Assembly: GCF_009649785.1 (NCBI RefSeq)
Contig: NZ_WJOK01000001.1
Coordinates: forward strand, 248,001 to 312,000
DNA: 64,000 nucleotides
Reading direction: 5' to 3'
Source: Agrobacterium tumefaciens
GTDB taxonomy: Bacteria > Pseudomonadota > Alphaproteobacteria > Rhizobiales > Rhizobiaceae
Shown: piece after piece, positions 17,444 to 26,169 of the stretch
How the letters are laid out: every line of letters begins with the position of its first letter
Position numbering within the stretch: position 1 is the stretch's first letter
The notes under the pieces: model-generated
The model's database searches: none
The model's input: the letters and a program-made list of their open reading frames with translations, nothing else
What the model was told of the DNA's origin: nothing
Program-made: the position numbers and the translations under genes

Positions 17444-18337
17444 TTACGCGAGGTGCGGGATGACTTCGACGCGGGCGGTTTTCGCCCAGACGTTGGTGTC
17501 ACCGCCGTTGATCAGGGCGGCTTCAACGACCTGACGGGCCTGATTTTCCAAGGTGGCCGGAACCATCAGGACGGTCGGGCGGATAACCTTGATCTGGCCG
17601 TCGCGCTGGCGAATACTCTGCATGGCGGTACGGGCGGCCGTGTAGTTTGCAACGTTCAGCGCGGCCTTGGACTTATAGGCGAGCTGCCACAAGCCAAACC
17701 CGGCATTGCCGCGCGTGTCTGCACCCCAGACGAACTCGTTTTTCCAGAAAACGTTCGAGTCTTTTTCGTCGAACATTTGGGTCAGCTTGATCGGCTTGCG
17801 GCTCTGCCAGACCATGGGCTTCAGAACCTGCGTATCGTCGATCAGATACCAGGCGGGTCCGGCGCCATCGGTGAAGTTCGAAACCGAGATCACATTGCCC
17901 TGCTCGTTATAGCCGGGATGGTCGATATCGAAGTAGTACTGCCCGTCATAGCAGAGCGTGGTTTCGCCCTTCTTGAACAGCGGCCACACCAGACTGTCAG
18001 GGAACGCGCCGCCGTCCTGGCCGAACTGTGCCGCGACCGGCGTGAAGATGCCGACCTGATCGTCCTCGATCTGTTGGCGCCCGATCTTGATGGTCTTTTC
18101 GAAGGACCGGTTCGCGATCTGGTAGAGGTTCGCGCCGATATCATGGGCGACACGGTCACCGATCCATTCGCGGAAGCCGGGCAGATCGTCCAGGCGCGGG
18201 TACTGGTTGGCGAAGGTGGTGGAGGTCACCGTCATCGCGATCTTCTGGTAAAACGGCGTGACCGTGGCCATCGACTGGTTGAAGATGGTGGAAAGCGAGG
18301 TGTAGATGCCCCGCAAATTGGCGACGTTAATGTCCAT
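17444..18337 (-). CDS. Major capsid protein (Mu gpT-like)
   Basis: 297 residues, typical for the Mu major head subunit (HK97 fold). Recognisable stretches: YQKIAMTVTSTTFANQYPRL, FREWIGDRVAHDI, NRSFEKTIKIGRQQIEDDQVGIFTP, DGQYYFDIDHPGYN and the C-terminal VLMVPATLENQARQVVEA. GGAACC lies before the ATG. Head order (protease, decoration, capsid) matches Mu-like phages. Confidence 0.92.
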   Translation of the reverse strand: MDINVANLRGIYTSLSTIFNQSMATVTPFYQKIAMTVTSTTFANQYPRLDDLPGFREWIGDRVAHDIGANLYQIANRSFEKTIKIGRQQIEDDQVGIFTPVAAQFGQDGGAFPDSLVWPLFKKGETTLCYDGQYYFDIDHPGYNEQGNVISVSNFTDGAGPAWYLIDDTQVLKPMVWQSRKPIKLTQMFDEKDSNVFWKNEFVWGADTRGNAGFGLWQLAYKSKAALNVANYTAARTAMQSIRQRDGQIKVIRPTVLMVPATLENQARQVVEAALINGGDTNVWAKTARVEVIPHLA

Positions 18338-18346
18338 CGTGGTTCC

Positions 18347-18736
18347 TTAGAGGGGCTTCAGCCAGACGCCGTCAGCGTCGATGGCATCGATTTTTCCGGC
18401 CGGCAGCAATGCGCCGGCGACGAGCGTGAAGGTGTCGTCGGCAGACGCATAGACGGTCTTGCCGATATCGGCCGGGGTCGCGCCCGCCAGCGGAATGAGC
18501 CTGATTTCTTTTTTCAGGTTGATCAGGCGATCACCGGTTGCGCCGTCGCGATTATCGACAGCCTCCTGGGCAAAGCCGACCAGGGCGACACAAGACACAT
18601 GGCCCGCCGGCACGGCGGCAAGAGCAGCCGTCACGCCACACATCGTGCCACCAAAGATGCGGACGCCGGCCAGAACGGGATAGCCGTAGGCATTGCCAGA
18701 GCGGGTTTTAGGGCGAATGTCAGCAGTAGCCGTCAT
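18347..18736 (-). CDS. Capsid decoration/head-fibre-like protein
   Basis: 129-residue protein between protease/scaffold and capsid genes. Pattern VLAGVRIFGGTMCGV...VGFAQEAVDNRDGATGD and IGKTVYASADDTFTLVAG...AGKIDAIDADGVWLKPL resembles small beta-rich head decoration proteins (DUF2190-like) that follow the Mu protease. Start ATG 18736. The decoration role is inferred from position and pattern. Confidence 0.65.
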   Translation of the reverse strand: MTATADIRPKTRSGNAYGYPVLAGVRIFGGTMCGVTAALAAVPAGHVSCVALVGFAQEAVDNRDGATGDRLINLKKEIRLIPLAGATPADIGKTVYASADDTFTLVAGALLPAGKIDAIDADGVWLKPL

Positions 18737-18737
18737 G

Positions 18738-19310
18738 TCACATGTCCTTTCCGAAGAGCGCCTTGTGCTCCTTCTTGAAGGCTTCCGGATCGACACCCAT
18801 CAGGGCGGCAACATGAAGCTCTTCGCTGGTTGCGGTCTCGCCCTCCTTGGGCGGCTGGCGGCCGCCGAGACCGCCGGCATTGAGCGACGGCATGACCTTA
18901 AGCTCCGCTTCGACCTCGGCCGGGTCCTTCATGTGGCGGGCAATCATGTGCTCGCGTAGGGAAGGAACGACCTGCATCTTGGCGATCGCAGCGTCGATCA
19001 CGGTGGTTGCCCTTTCCTTCGCTGTATCCGTGACGAGGGTTTCGACACGGGTGTTGAGCGCCTTGACCTGAAGTTTCAGCTCGGCGTTTTCCTGCTCGAC
19101 GCCGGTGGCCGGCTTCGCCTTCGCCTGAAGGGCGGTGACGAGGGCGTCAGCGCCGACTGCCACTTCGAGGCCGGCAGCTTCCGCCAGTCTCGCCATCAGG
19201 GCCGCATGTGCGGTCTCGGCAGAGTGAGCCGCAGTGATGGCCGCAAGGATCGCGGCTGCGTCTGCGGTTTCCGGCAGGCCAAGCGCCTTCCGGAGAGCTT
19301 CCAAATCCAT
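18738..19310 (-). CDS. Internal-start scaffold protein (Mu gpZ-like)
   Basis: Inside the protease gene an in-frame ATG at 19310 is preceded by GGAGA at 19320-19316, a much better ribosome binding site than that of the full gene. It would yield a 190-residue, mostly coiled-coil protein (MDLEALRKALGLPETADAAA...) lacking the protease domain. Mu makes its scaffold gpZ from an internal start in the protease gene I in the same way. Confidence 0.7.
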   Translation of the reverse strand: MDLEALRKALGLPETADAAAILAAITAAHSAETAHAALMARLAEAAGLEVAVGADALVTALQAKAKPATGVEQENAELKLQVKALNTRVETLVTDTAKERATTVIDAAIAKMQVVPSLREHMIARHMKDPAEVEAELKVMPSLNAGGLGGRQPPKEGETATSEELHVAALMGVDPEAFKKEHKALFGKDM

Positions 19311-19820
19311 GGTGGTCTCCAAATTTTGAGAGTGAAGCGATTTCAGGTTGAGGTTGGGATCGTTGGTCAGCGCCACGCGCAGCAGCTTGTGAACCGCAAA
19401 GGGAGCCTTGGCGCTGTGGGTGAACACCGGGGAAATGTAGCCGTAGTCCTTGCCCTGCATCATCGCGAGGCCGACGGGCGTCCACTCGACTTTCGCCCAG
19501 ACGCCATCGTCGCGGCGCTCAAGTGCTGTGAGCCAGCCACGGGCGGGCGCGGAAAAACCCTGCTTTGCCGCAAGGTCGGTCGAATGGTTTTCATCGACCG
19601 GCAGCTTCTTGCCCTCGGCATTGAAAGCCGAGATCAGGGCGTCGGCATTGTCCAGGACGTAAGGGCCGCGACCATCAACGCCAGAGAAACGACCGGTCGG
19701 CAGAACGTGCAGCCATTCGGGCACTGTGGCGGCCGCCTGCAACGCGACAATATGGGTCGAGACCGGCACAGCCGAGGCCGAATGAAGTGCAACAACAGTG
19801 GTCGAGATCAGGTTTCGCAT
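18738..19820 (-). CDS. Prohead protease-scaffold (Mu gpI-like)
   Basis: Mu gpI-type protease fused to scaffold. With ATG 19820 the product is 360 residues; a TTG at 19844 would add 8. The protease half (to about residue 165) includes LPVDENHSTDLAAKQGFSAPARGWLTALERRDDGVWAKVEWTP and GKDYGYISPVF, the Mu I-protein core with a candidate His and Ser. The C-terminal half is coiled-coil scaffold that can be made alone from 19310. It would cleave itself and the scaffold during head maturation. Confidence 0.85.
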   Translation of the reverse strand: MRNLISTTVVALHSASAVPVSTHIVALQAAATVPEWLHVLPTGRFSGVDGRGPYVLDNADALISAFNAEGKKLPVDENHSTDLAAKQGFSAPARGWLTALERRDDGVWAKVEWTPVGLAMMQGKDYGYISPVFTHSAKAPFAVHKLLRVALTNDPNLNLKSLHSQNLETTMDLEALRKALGLPETADAAAILAAITAAHSAETAHAALMARLAEAAGLEVAVGADALVTALQAKAKPATGVEQENAELKLQVKALNTRVETLVTDTAKERATTVIDAAIAKMQVVPSLREHMIARHMKDPAEVEAELKVMPSLNAGGLGGRQPPKEGETATSEELHVAALMGVDPEAFKKEHKALFGKDM

Positions 19821-19865
19821 GGTCCGGATATGCCATGCGGGCAAAATTCAATTCATGCCTGCGCC

Positions 19866-19880
19866 TGCGGGCGGGCCTGA
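19866..19880. repeat. Dispersed GC hairpin, copy 3 (decayed)
   Basis: The 15-mer at 19866-19880 is identical to 13096-13110 (right half of copy 2), but the left arm is degenerate. It lies in the 73-base gap between gene G (stop 19894) and the protease gene, again a gene boundary of the late operon. Confidence 0.5.
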
Positions 19881-19893
19881 AGCAGAGTGAATT

Positions 19894-20403
19894 TCAGCGG
19901 GAGGAATAGCGGTCCACAAAACCGAAGACGGTTTCGGCGATCATCGCTTCGTCATCCGACGATATACCGAGGAAGGGACGCGCGGGCAAGGTAACACTGT
20001 CGGCTTTGATCAGGTTCCCGCCCATCCGGAACCAGAGATGCGTTGCCCGAACCGGCACGATGGTTGCGCCGAACTGGTGCGCGGCCGCGTAAATAACATC
20101 GGTGCCCACCTGCACCTCGTCATTACCAGCCTTGGCGTTGATACTGTTTCGCAGCCGGCCGCTTTCCGTCAGGATGCGAGAATTGCGCTTGCCCTCGGCA
20201 TATCCCGTGTTCAGGGCTTTCCACGCCTGGCCGTCCGGATCGGTCTGGGTGACGAAGCGCATGTGCGTCGAACCGACAAGGCCGACGCCGATCGCGCGCA
20301 TGACGGGCGTCGTGTTCGTCATCAGGCCTTCGAGCTGGCGAAAGCCGCGCCTGACTTCCGAATCGAGAACCTGTGCCGTGATCGAGATCGACGCGCCGCT
20401 CAT
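19894..20403 (-). CDS. Virion morphogenesis protein (Mu gpG-like)
   Basis: 169-residue member of the phage virion morphogenesis (tail completion) family. VRRGFRQLEGLMTNTTPVMRAIG at the N-terminus, then DPDGQAWKALNTGYAEGKRNSRILTESGRLRNSI and the C-terminal LPARPFLGISSDDEAMIAE are the family signatures. It follows the MuF gene as in Mu. Confidence 0.88.
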   Translation of the reverse strand: MSGASISITAQVLDSEVRRGFRQLEGLMTNTTPVMRAIGVGLVGSTHMRFVTQTDPDGQAWKALNTGYAEGKRNSRILTESGRLRNSINAKAGNDEVQVGTDVIYAAAHQFGATIVPVRATHLWFRMGGNLIKADSVTLPARPFLGISSDDEAMIAETVFGFVDRYSSR

Positions 20404-20461
20404 ATTTGCCTTTCGGGCCGATTGGGCCTATATTTCGACGTGACGCGCCGAGCAGGAAGCG

Positions 20462-20475
20462 CCGCCTTCAGGCGG
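20462..20475 (-). terminator. Small hairpin between MuF and G genes
   Basis: CCGCC-TTCA-GGCGG forms a 5-bp stem with a tetraloop in the 106-base gap after the MuF stop (20510). Weak alone, but it is in the same sort of intercistronic position as the larger hairpins. Confidence 0.35.
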
Positions 20476-20509
20476 ATTGGGATCAGGCGATTTCCGGCCC
20501 CCCGGCGTG

Positions 20510-21727
20510 TCATTTCCATTCCACCCCGAAATTCCGCAGGATGTTGCGCCGCTCGGTACGCCGCAGCGATGTCAGCCACACTTCCTGACGGTTGTCCTTC
20601 TTCACGACCTTGACGGCGGCGTGGTACAGCTTGCCGTCGTATTCCCCGACGAACGCCGGACGCCCGTTCCTATCGCGGAGCAGTTTTCCACTCTTGACGA
20701 GTTGGCCTGGCAAAACGCCGTAACCGTCCGGCGTGATCGTTTCGTGGTGCATGTGGCTTCTGATTGTGTCTGCCGACAGGCGGATTTCCGTGCCGGCCGC
20801 GACATCGAGGGCAGCGCCTACCGTTTTGTTTGTCGTCGCGACTGGCGTCCAGCTGCCGTCCGGCCACTTTCCCTTTAGAGCTGATTGAACGAAGGCGGCA
20901 ACTTGCGCCTGGTCGGCACTGACAGCCTTCGGACCAGGTGCTGTTTGCGACAGCCAGGCAGCACCCGGATTGTAGGCGAACGACGGATCGATGCCCCGCG
21001 GCTGATCGGTGCCGAGCTGGTCAAGGTTCGGGGGCGTATCCGGTCCCGACTTTCCGAGGCGTCGAAGACCAGGACGAGACACCGGCGTCACGAAGCAACC
21101 GCACCGGTAGCCGTTCGGCGGGTACATTTTCGCCCAGACAGGATCGGTGGCTTCGTAGCATTCGCCGTCCCAGGCTTTGTGCTCCAGGCGCGGGTGGATC
21201 GCGCCGGAATGATTGTACATCCAGTAGGGAAACACTTCGAGCGTTTCCGGAGCCGACATCTGCGCGTAACGGCCGGCCGCGTAGGCGGTGCTGAGATTGG
21301 TTTCGAAAATCAGGCGGGAACGCCAGCCGCGCGAACCGTTGTACTGCCAGCCATGGCGCGCGACGATCGCATCGAAGTCGGCGCGGAAATCTTCAAGCGT
21401 CAGGCCCTGTTCAGCGGCCTTGACGATCGCCGCCTGGAAATCCTCGACTAGCGCCTTTTTATTTGCGCCGGCCACCATGAACATCTTGGAATGCGCGGCG
21501 TCCCAGACATCGCGATAGCTTTCGGTGGGGACGGCGGTTTTCTGGCGAAGAAAGTCGATCGCCTCATCAAACGGCAGATTGATCGCGCCCACCGTCGTCG
21601 CCATCAGAGCAACGACCAACGGCTTAAAAATTGAAGGCGGTTTAAAGGCCGTGGAAGCGTTTTTCGGGCCTGAAGCTACGGATGCCGCAAAAAGCCCCCT
21701 GAAGCGCGCCAGCGGGCCTCCTGTCAT
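20510..21727 (-). CDS. MuF head morphogenesis protein with toxin-like C-terminus
   Basis: 405 residues. The N-terminal ~235 residues are the SPP1 gp7/Mu F minor head domain (SRLIFETNLSTAYAAGRYAQM, WMYNHSGAIHPRLEHKAWDG, MYPPNGYRCGCFVTP). The last ~130 residues (ALDVAAGTEIRLSADTIRSHMHHE..., LLRDRNGRPAFVGEYDGKLYHAAVKVVKKD, SLRRTERRNILRNFGVEWK) resemble the phage-encoded nuclease-like domains (Barnase/EndoU/ColicinE5-D/RelE-like) fused to some MuF proteins. The first ~40 residues may not be translated. The head role is firm; the nuclease-like domain is inference. Confidence 0.85.
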   Translation of the reverse strand: MTGGPLARFRGLFAASVASGPKNASTAFKPPSIFKPLVVALMATTVGAINLPFDEAIDFLRQKTAVPTESYRDVWDAAHSKMFMVAGANKKALVEDFQAAIVKAAEQGLTLEDFRADFDAIVARHGWQYNGSRGWRSRLIFETNLSTAYAAGRYAQMSAPETLEVFPYWMYNHSGAIHPRLEHKAWDGECYEATDPVWAKMYPPNGYRCGCFVTPVSRPGLRRLGKSGPDTPPNLDQLGTDQPRGIDPSFAYNPGAAWLSQTAPGPKAVSADQAQVAAFVQSALKGKWPDGSWTPVATTNKTVGAALDVAAGTEIRLSADTIRSHMHHETITPDGYGVLPGQLVKSGKLLRDRNGRPAFVGEYDGKLYHAAVKVVKKDNRQEVWLTSLRRTERRNILRNFGVEWK

Positions 21728-23343
21728 GACTGCCCCTTGAGGTCATCGATGAGCGCGGCCTGCCCGATCAGGTGCGCCATCGTCATGCCCCTCGCCATGG
21801 CTTCCGCGAGATCCTCGGCCGACAATTTGAGATCCGCGAGTTTGCGCGCCGCGTCCCGAAGATCCGTGGCCGAAAACAGGATATCGCGGACTTCATCGAT
21901 CATGCCGTCCATAGCGGCCGCCGCGTCCTTCTCCAGGCGGTCGGTCAGCTTTTCCAGCAGATCGGGTTCCTCGCGGGAATGCGCCGAGGCGAAGAGCCGA
22001 TCGAGGCTCTGCTTTGCGGTCAGCGGTTTTGGCTGTGGCTTGTCCTCGGGCGGAACGACCGTCGTCTCGCGTCCGCCGACCAACTCGGCACCCGTCGCGG
22101 GCGTGGGAATGCCGAGGCGATCACGGAGAAAACTGGCCTCGGCCGTCAGGCCATGCTTGGCGAGCTTATCGAAAGCTTCCGAAAATTCCTTCAGTGGAAC
22201 TTCGTCCGGGCGACCGACATGGATGGTCGGGTATTCGTCCTGGGGGCCGAAGTTGAAGGCGATAATGTTGGGGGCAAGCTGCGCATTAAGCGTGTCGGAA
22301 GCGTCGAGCGCATCGGAACGCTCGATATCTTCCTGGACGAGGCGGTGTTCCTTGGCGACGGCATGGCCACCGGAAACAGCGTCCGTCGTTGTGGTCTGGC
22401 CAAGGATCAGCTTGGAAATCTCGCGATTGTGCCAGTCGGCGCGACTTTCATACATGTCCGTTGAGCTGCTCTTGGAACCAACCTCGTGGAACTCGATCAG
22501 CATCTCGCGCGGTATGATCGCAGCGCAGTCACCAGCGATGCCCGATACGGCTCGCCACAACACATCCTTTTCCGGTTCGGTGGCGCCACGGCCGTATTTG
22601 CCGATGCGGATCGGCTGGCCGTAATTCTGAAGGAAGATAGCCCAATCCTTGACCGTGAAGCTCTTGAACATCCAAAGCCAGACGGCAACGCGGGCAATGC
22701 CGGATCGGATGGTCAGGCCGGACTTTGCCTTCGAACGATGGACAACGAACTTGTGCGGAATGAGCGGCTCACCGGCAACGCCCTCGCGCAGCAGCAAGGT
22801 TTCTCCATCTGTCCGGTCAAACGTGAACCAGCGCTGCGTGCGCCAGACCAAAGCGCGTGGGAGCACCTTGCCGTTCTTGTGATGCCAATCCACCTCCATG
22901 ACGGAAATGCCCTTGCCGATCGCATCGAGCATGTCGAAGAGGCCGGAGCGCAACACGCCTGTCTTGATCCACTCGCGCAAGAATTCGGCATGTTTCTGGT
23001 GCTCTGGACTTTCCGACGCGGGGTTGACGGTGATTGGCAACTGCGAAACCGATCGGCGGCGCGTGGCGAGCTGCGCGAGATAATGGCTATCGCGCTCCTC
23101 GATGTCCTCGGCCAGCTCGAAATAGGCTTCCACCTCGCCCTGGTCAGCTGCGCGCAGAATGGACGCGAGTTTTATCGGCGTCATGCCATCGGCAGGGTGT
23201 CCGGAAATCCACTGACGGACACCGCCCACATGCGCGCCGGCGACGTCTTCCTCCAACTCGGCCGCGCTAACGACCTTGCCGTCCTGATCCTTCAGGGAGT
23301 TGGCGAGGTGACGAGAAATCTTCTGCTTCTTCTTTTTCGCCAT
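21724..23343 (-). CDS. Portal protein (Mu gp29-like, DUF935)
   Basis: 539-residue DUF935 portal. A Lys-rich N-terminus leads to VRQWISGHPADGMTPIKLASILRAADQGEVEAYFELAEDIEERDSHYLAQLATRR, the family hallmark; WLWMFKSFTVKDWAIFLQNYGQPIRIGKY and the C-terminal LPNIIAFNFG-like region follow. A long charged C-terminal tail ends in helices contacting MuF. ATGA/TGATG-type overlaps join it to TerL and MuF genes. Confidence 0.92.
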   Translation of the reverse strand: MAKKKKQKISRHLANSLKDQDGKVVSAAELEEDVAGAHVGGVRQWISGHPADGMTPIKLASILRAADQGEVEAYFELAEDIEERDSHYLAQLATRRRSVSQLPITVNPASESPEHQKHAEFLREWIKTGVLRSGLFDMLDAIGKGISVMEVDWHHKNGKVLPRALVWRTQRWFTFDRTDGETLLLREGVAGEPLIPHKFVVHRSKAKSGLTIRSGIARVAVWLWMFKSFTVKDWAIFLQNYGQPIRIGKYGRGATEPEKDVLWRAVSGIAGDCAAIIPREMLIEFHEVGSKSSSTDMYESRADWHNREISKLILGQTTTTDAVSGGHAVAKEHRLVQEDIERSDALDASDTLNAQLAPNIIAFNFGPQDEYPTIHVGRPDEVPLKEFSEAFDKLAKHGLTAEASFLRDRLGIPTPATGAELVGGRETTVVPPEDKPQPKPLTAKQSLDRLFASAHSREEPDLLEKLTDRLEKDAAAAMDGMIDEVRDILFSATDLRDAARKLADLKLSAEDLAEAMARGMTMAHLIGQAALIDDLKGQS

Positions 23344-25025
23344 CAGAGCGATCCTCTCAGGTAGACATTGACGGTCCCGCCACGGCGGTCATCGTCATGC
23401 ATAGGCGGGCCACCATTGTGGCCCTGCATCGGATTGTTGGGCTTGCGGTTGGTCTCGTACTCGTAGGCGATTGCCTCTTGGTTGGAGGCAAACCACGCCA
23501 GCGCGCCGGCGGGCGCGGTATCGCCGTGGCGATCGTAACCGTCTGCGCCCTTGGTTGAATGTTCGTCCGGAACCTTGATGATGCCGTTGACGTAGGCCAG
23601 TGCCTGGTGGTCAGCCAGGACATCGTTATCTTTGGGGAAAAGCACGCTCTTGTCGCCGAACGCCTCGATGTAACCGGGCATGTTGGCCCCGTACCATTTG
23701 GCCGAAAGCATCACTTCGTGGATGCATTCCCCCCAGCGCTGGCGGGCCTTTTCGGCAAGGTACTGGCCGTTGCCTCGCGCATCGAGCGCGCCGCCGATCA
23801 GACGCGGCAGGGCATCGCCGACATAGAAGAGAATATCGCGCTGCTGGTCGAACGGGATGTTCTTCAGTTCGACGATCAGGCGAGCACGGCGAATGAGATC
23901 AGGCCCGATCTCGAAGACCACGATTGCCGTCTTGTCACCGGAGCGGGCGAAGTCTTCACCGAAGCTGTGTTCGCGGTCTTTGTCGAGCCGGTCTAAAAGC
24001 GGCTTCAAGAGGCCTTCACAGAACTCTTCAGCCTGTTCGGCGCGCTCGAAATCGTCAAGGTTCTTGAACTCGTCCGGCCGGTCCCACCGAATGACGGCCG
24101 GCAGATCGGCGCTCATGCAGCGCTCGATCAGGACGCGGGTCAGTGCCGATCCTTCCGCCTCGGCCGGGATTGCGTCCAGCTCCTGTTTCATCTTGGAGGT
24201 GCGCGTGCCGTAAGCCGAACGGATTTTCGCTTCCCAGGCGTCTTCTTTTTCCTTTGACCATTCATCACCCTTGATCAGGCAGACGCGTTTGAACAGGCCG
24301 TTCTTGACCGCGTCGCCGAAGGTGAAGGTATGGAAGTTGAAGCCGTTCTTTTCGGCCTCCGCTTCCTTAATCAGTTCGTTGAACGGGTTGCTGACGCCAT
24401 TGTGAGACGAGATGATGCGGACCTTGCCGCCCCAGATCAGAAGTGCGGCGACGGAATCAATGACGGCGCGAACATCACGGTGGAACGCGGCTTCGTCGAT
24501 GCAGACCGTGCCCTGAAGACCGCGAATGTTTTCCGGGCGCGAGGATAGCGCCTCGATGCGGAAACCGGACTTGAAGCGGATGATATAGCTGGAGATCGCG
24601 TTCGTGGTGCCGTCGTCGCGCTGATCGAAGAAAATGCCATCCTCGATCGTCAGCAGTTCCTTGGCGACAGTCTTCGCGAAATGCGCGGCATAGCCGATGA
24701 ACTCTCGGCCCTTGGGCTTGGTGTCGGGAATATAAAAATAGTTCTGCCCGCCTGCCGACCGCTGGGCGGCGGCAATCAGGGTCGCGTCGAGCGCCTCGGC
24801 GAAAGTGATGCCCGTGCGTCGGCCCTTGGCGCAGCCTTTCAGGATACTGTCATCAGCAAGCCACTCGGCCTGATGTGCCATAAGCACGCCTTCGGCCAAC
24901 GGGTCGAGGTCGGCCGGAATATCGGCGCCACGAGGCAATTCGACCGGCAACATGGCCGGATCGATCGGAAGCACTGGCGGGTCCGTCCATTTGCCTTGCG
25001 GCAAACCGGGCAAGGCTTCAGCCAC
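23343..25025 (-). CDS. Terminase large subunit (Mu gp28-like)
   Basis: 560 residues from GTG 25025, chosen because GGAGG lies about 6 bases upstream; a TTG at 25046 would add 7 residues. ATPase motifs: a degenerate Walker A AKGRRTGIT (about 66-74) and Walker B VCIDEAAF (174-181), both typical of gp28-type terminases. Acidic residues in FARSGDKTAIVVFEIG and later segments fit the RNase H-like nuclease half. It packages DNA headful-wise from the integrated end in Mu-like phages. Confidence 0.92.
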   Translation of the reverse strand: MAEALPGLPQGKWTDPPVLPIDPAMLPVELPRGADIPADLDPLAEGVLMAHQAEWLADDSILKGCAKGRRTGITFAEALDATLIAAAQRSAGGQNYFYIPDTKPKGREFIGYAAHFAKTVAKELLTIEDGIFFDQRDDGTTNAISSYIIRFKSGFRIEALSSRPENIRGLQGTVCIDEAAFHRDVRAVIDSVAALLIWGGKVRIISSHNGVSNPFNELIKEAEAEKNGFNFHTFTFGDAVKNGLFKRVCLIKGDEWSKEKEDAWEAKIRSAYGTRTSKMKQELDAIPAEAEGSALTRVLIERCMSADLPAVIRWDRPDEFKNLDDFERAEQAEEFCEGLLKPLLDRLDKDREHSFGEDFARSGDKTAIVVFEIGPDLIRRARLIVELKNIPFDQQRDILFYVGDALPRLIGGALDARGNGQYLAEKARQRWGECIHEVMLSAKWYGANMPGYIEAFGDKSVLFPKDNDVLADHQALAYVNGIIKVPDEHSTKGADGYDRHGDTAPAGALAWFASNQEAIAYEYETNRKPNNPMQGHNGGPPMHDDDRRGGTVNVYLRGSL

Positions 25026-25194
25026 GCTGTTCCTCCATGCACGCAAGACCGGTCCCTTTGCAGGACCGGCAATCGTTCTTCAGGTCATAGACGGTGCTGG
25101 AAATGCTGCCGTCGCGTCGGCGGTTGATCCGCCTGATGGCCCGCCCCGTGCCATCGCACCTGGTGCAGGGGTCTTTCGGAAGGCTGTCGTTCAT
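25018..25194 (-). CDS. Small double zinc-knuckle protein, 58 aa
   Basis: A 58-residue frame with two DnaJ-type CxxCxGxG knuckles: CTRCDGTG (residues 10-17) and CRSCKGTG (42-49), joined by an Arg-rich linker (RRINRRRDGS). ATG 25194 overlaps the stop of the gp27-like gene (ATGA), and its end overlaps the terminase GTG by 8 bases, so it is coupled on both sides. This supports a real gene although it is short. Four paired Cys predict zinc binding. Perhaps a packaging or late-gene cofactor; function unknown. Confidence 0.75.
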   Translation of the reverse strand: MNDSLPKDPCTRCDGTGRAIRRINRRRDGSISSTVYDLKNDCRSCKGTGLACMEEQRG

Positions 25195-25856
25195 TGACCG
25201 GCGTCCTTCTGGTCTGTGTCCGGAGGCACTTCAGGAACGGATTTCGCTTTCGGCCGCACGCCAAGGAAGTCACGACGGGCGCGGGCGATAGCCTCTTTCG
25301 AAATGCCGGGTTCGTTGGAAAGCACGTCCAGCGCCTGTTCCGCCTTGGCCTTCATGTCGGCCTCGATGCGGCGGACCTTCTCTTCGGCTTCCAGCTTCAG
25401 GCGGCGGTTGGACGATGTTACCTGGGCAGCTGAAGCAGCGCGCAGCGCGTTCGCCAGCTCCATGGCTCCCTTCGGTGAAATGCCCGCATCACCTGCCGAT
25501 TGCAGCAGCTCGAAAATCAGCGTCTTGATCGCCTCGGCCGCGATCAGCGTCAAATCGTCAGAACCGGCCGCGTCCATGCGCTCGGAAATAGTGGCGGCGA
25601 TCTCGCGCGTCTGTTCTAGTCGGCGTGTCATCTGTGACAGCCGGATGGCAAAGCGGTTGAACGCCGAAAATGACGGGATATCGAAATCAAGACCGATTTC
25701 GCCCTGAAGCGCGATCAGCTTGGTTTTCCACTCGGCGTAAATGTCGAGCTGGCTGCGATCACGGTCGGCAAGTTCCTGCGATGCCCAGGAGATCGCGTCG
25801 CTGCATTCCTCGGGCAGAAGATCGATTGCTGAAAGTCGGCCGCGTGCTTTTGCCAT
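25191..25856 (-). CDS. Mu gp27-like protein (DUF3486)
   Basis: 221 residues from ATG 25856. N-terminal MAKARGRLSAIDLLPEECSDAISWASQELADRDRSQLDIYAEWKTKL is the DUF3486 signature, followed by long helices. Found just upstream of the large terminase in Mu-like phages and often taken as the small terminase subunit; that role is inference from position. Confidence 0.85.
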   Translation of the reverse strand: MAKARGRLSAIDLLPEECSDAISWASQELADRDRSQLDIYAEWKTKLIALQGEIGLDFDIPSFSAFNRFAIRLSQMTRRLEQTREIAATISERMDAAGSDDLTLIAAEAIKTLIFELLQSAGDAGISPKGAMELANALRAASAAQVTSSNRRLKLEAEEKVRRIEADMKAKAEQALDVLSNEPGISKEAIARARRDFLGVRPKAKSVPEVPPDTDQKDAGQ

Positions 25857-25857
25857 G

Positions 25858-26169
25858 TCAGGCACCCACGCGCGACGGACGCTTCACGCCCTCGATGGCG
25901 GACTGGCGATCGACGTGGCGACGACCGAGATCAGTCAAGGAAGCAATCTTGATGCTTCCAGCGCTGACGACGACAACCGCGCCCATCGTCTCCAGATAAT
26001 CGATTTGCTGATGCACCCAGGGCCGTTCCTGGTTAATGCCAAAATTGGCAAGAACCGGTTCAAGCATGGAGCTGCTCAGGCTCTCATTCACCTGCTCCGC
26101 CAAGGCCCTCAAGATGATGAGCCGCGCTTCCTCGCGCATGATTTTCATATAGTCGATGCCTATGCTCAT
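25858..26169 (-). CDS. Mu gp26-like winged-helix protein
   Basis: 103 residues; the sequence ARLIILRALAEQVNESLSSSMLEPVLANFGINQERPWVHQQIDYLETMGAVVVVS looks like a winged helix in the gp26 position. Starts 4 bases inside the gp25 stop (ATGA). Possibly DNA-binding during packaging; function unproven. Confidence 0.75.
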   Translation of the reverse strand: MSIGIDYMKIMREEARLIILRALAEQVNESLSSSMLEPVLANFGINQERPWVHQQIDYLETMGAVVVVSAGSIKIASLTDLGRRHVDRQSAIEGVKRPSRVGA

